Assembly: GCA_028720205.1 (NCBI GenBank) | Contig: JAQYLE010000037.1 | Span: 1 to 64,000 of the forward strand | DNA length: 64,000 bases | Direction of reading: 5' to 3' | Source: Clostridia bacterium | GTDB taxonomy: Bacteria > Bacillota > Clostridia > Christensenellales > Borkfalkiaceae | Shown: positions 63,480-64,000 of the stretch, piece after piece | Layout: each line of letters opens with the position of its first letter | Numbering within the stretch: position 1 is the stretch's first letter | Position numbers and translations under genes: made by a program | The notes under the pieces: generated by a model | Databases searched by the model: none | The model's input: only the letters and a program-made list of their open reading frames with translations | Told to the model about the DNA's origin: nothing

Positions 63480-63527
63480 ACTCCCGATAAGTCGTAGAAA
63501 AGGTAAAAATACCCCAAAAAACGCAGG

Positions 63528-64000
63528 TGGCCAATAAAATTGAACAGTGCGTTGTATATACTGATATGGGTGTTAGAGGGCGACAAAAAGAGGTAATTTT
63601 ATGGTAAAATATAGTCTTATTATGGAATATTTGAAAAAAGGCAATAATTATTCGCAAATTGCAACGCTGTGTGGTTGCTCAAGAACAACTGTTTGGGAAG
63701 TCGTGAAACGAATAGATTATTTCAAAATTCAATTAGCGGATATTGACGGCATTGATGAAGCGGGACTACGGACTATACTATTTCCCGAACGGGTGAGGAA
63801 AGACGAAAAATATTTAGTCATTGATTTCAAATGGGAAGAATTTCAAATGCGAAAACATCAATCTTCACTTCGGTTATGTTGGAGAAGATATTGCAAACGC
63901 GCGGCAAAGCAAGGTCTTAAAGCGTATAGTTGGGCAAGTTTCGGACTTCTATATACTCAATATAAAAAACCTTGTGCCGACGATGACGATCCGCACGACG
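63528..64000 (+). mobile_element. Left end of an IS21-family insertion sequence (partial)
   Basis: TGGCCAATAAAATTGAACAG at 63528-63547 looks like an IS21-type terminal sequence, lying 73 bp before the istA-like start. The element runs off the window, so the istB gene and the right end are not seen. The exact left end is uncertain. Confidence 0.55.
63601..64000 (+). CDS. istA: IS21-family transposase IstA, N-terminal part
   Basis: Open reading frame from ATG at 63601 that runs past the window end. It begins with a helix-turn-helix (MEYLKKGNNYSQIATLCGCS) of the type that binds IS ends. Later sequence LRLCWRRYCKRAAKQGLKAY and SFGLLYTQY matches the segment between the HTH and the DDE catalytic core of IstA. 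Partial; the catalytic residues lie outside the window. Confidence 0.8.
   Translation, partial: MVKYSLIMEYLKKGNNYSQIATLCGCSRTTVWEVVKRIDYFKIQLADIDGIDEAGLRTILFPERVRKDEKYLVIDFKWEEFQMRKHQSSLRLCWRRYCKRAAKQGLKAYSWASFGLLYTQYKKPCADDDDPHD

Noticed and set aside
1-64000. CRISPR array
   Set aside because: No regularly spaced direct repeats of 20-40 bp were seen; repeats found are two-copy tandem duplications.

Overview
This window looks like chromosomal DNA from a low-to-mid GC Bacillota of the Clostridia type. The inference rests on gene order shared with Bacillus/Clostridium chromosomes (dprA-topA-trmFO-hslV-hslU; yqfC-yqfD-phoH-pgpH-ybeY-era-yqzL-recO; veg close to ispE), on sporulation-type proteins (YqfC, YqfD, a SPOCS/LysM protein), on a LexA box of the Gram-positive form and on pyruvate phosphate dikinase. 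No rRNA or tRNA gene was seen. Species cannot be named from the sequence alone.

Layout. (1) 0.2-12.0 kb, plus strand: a cell-surface polysaccharide operon behind a good sigma-A promoter. It holds a DegT aminotransferase, an initiating sugar-phosphate transferase, two GT2 glycosyltransferases, a LicD protein, a Wzy-like polymerase, an IspD/TarI-type cytidylyltransferase, an SDR epimerase, a Wzx-like flippase and rmlA, rmlD, rmlC (no rmlB). It ends at a bidirectional terminator. (2) 12.0-22.2 kb, minus strand: a housekeeping operon comM-dprA-topA-trmFO-hslV-hslU-hisS-trxA. The xerC/codV gene usually found between trmFO and hslV is absent. (3) 22.7-25.3 kb: clpB.

(4) 25.3-32.4 kb: an AT-richer accessory island. 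It contains a deletion scar joining 5'-truncated fragments of an AraC regulator and a GH78 rhamnosidase, a GH43 fragment, two lipoproteins (one 1310 aa, with about ten Cys/His repeats), a TetR regulator with a palindromic operator candidate, and a possible minus-strand noncoding RNA at its edge. (5) 32.9-41.7 kb: a Ca2+-type P-type ATPase, two small membrane proteins, and uvrB-uvrA under a promoter carrying a LexA box, followed by a 127-bp MITE-like element.

(6) 41.8-52 kb: sugar O-acetyltransferase, veg, a SPOCS-LysM gene interrupted by an in-frame TAA, cysE, ispE, an acidic membrane protein and a heterodimeric ABC exporter with one degenerate ATP site. (7) 51.8-60.3 kb: yqfC-yqfD-phoH-pgpH(short)-ybeY-era-yqzL-recO, followed by an unusual Mrr-like nuclease with a very long charged linker. 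(8) 60.5-64 kb: ppdK with its own promoter and terminator, then the left end of an IS21-family element running off the window.

A recurring oddity is short tandem duplications at or just after stop codons (clpB, the 36.1-kb gene, ispE, the second ABC gene, ybeY, the Mrr-like gene). The best candidates for something undescribed are the Mrr-like nuclease architecture, the Cys/His-repeat lipoprotein locus, and the candidate minus-strand RNA.
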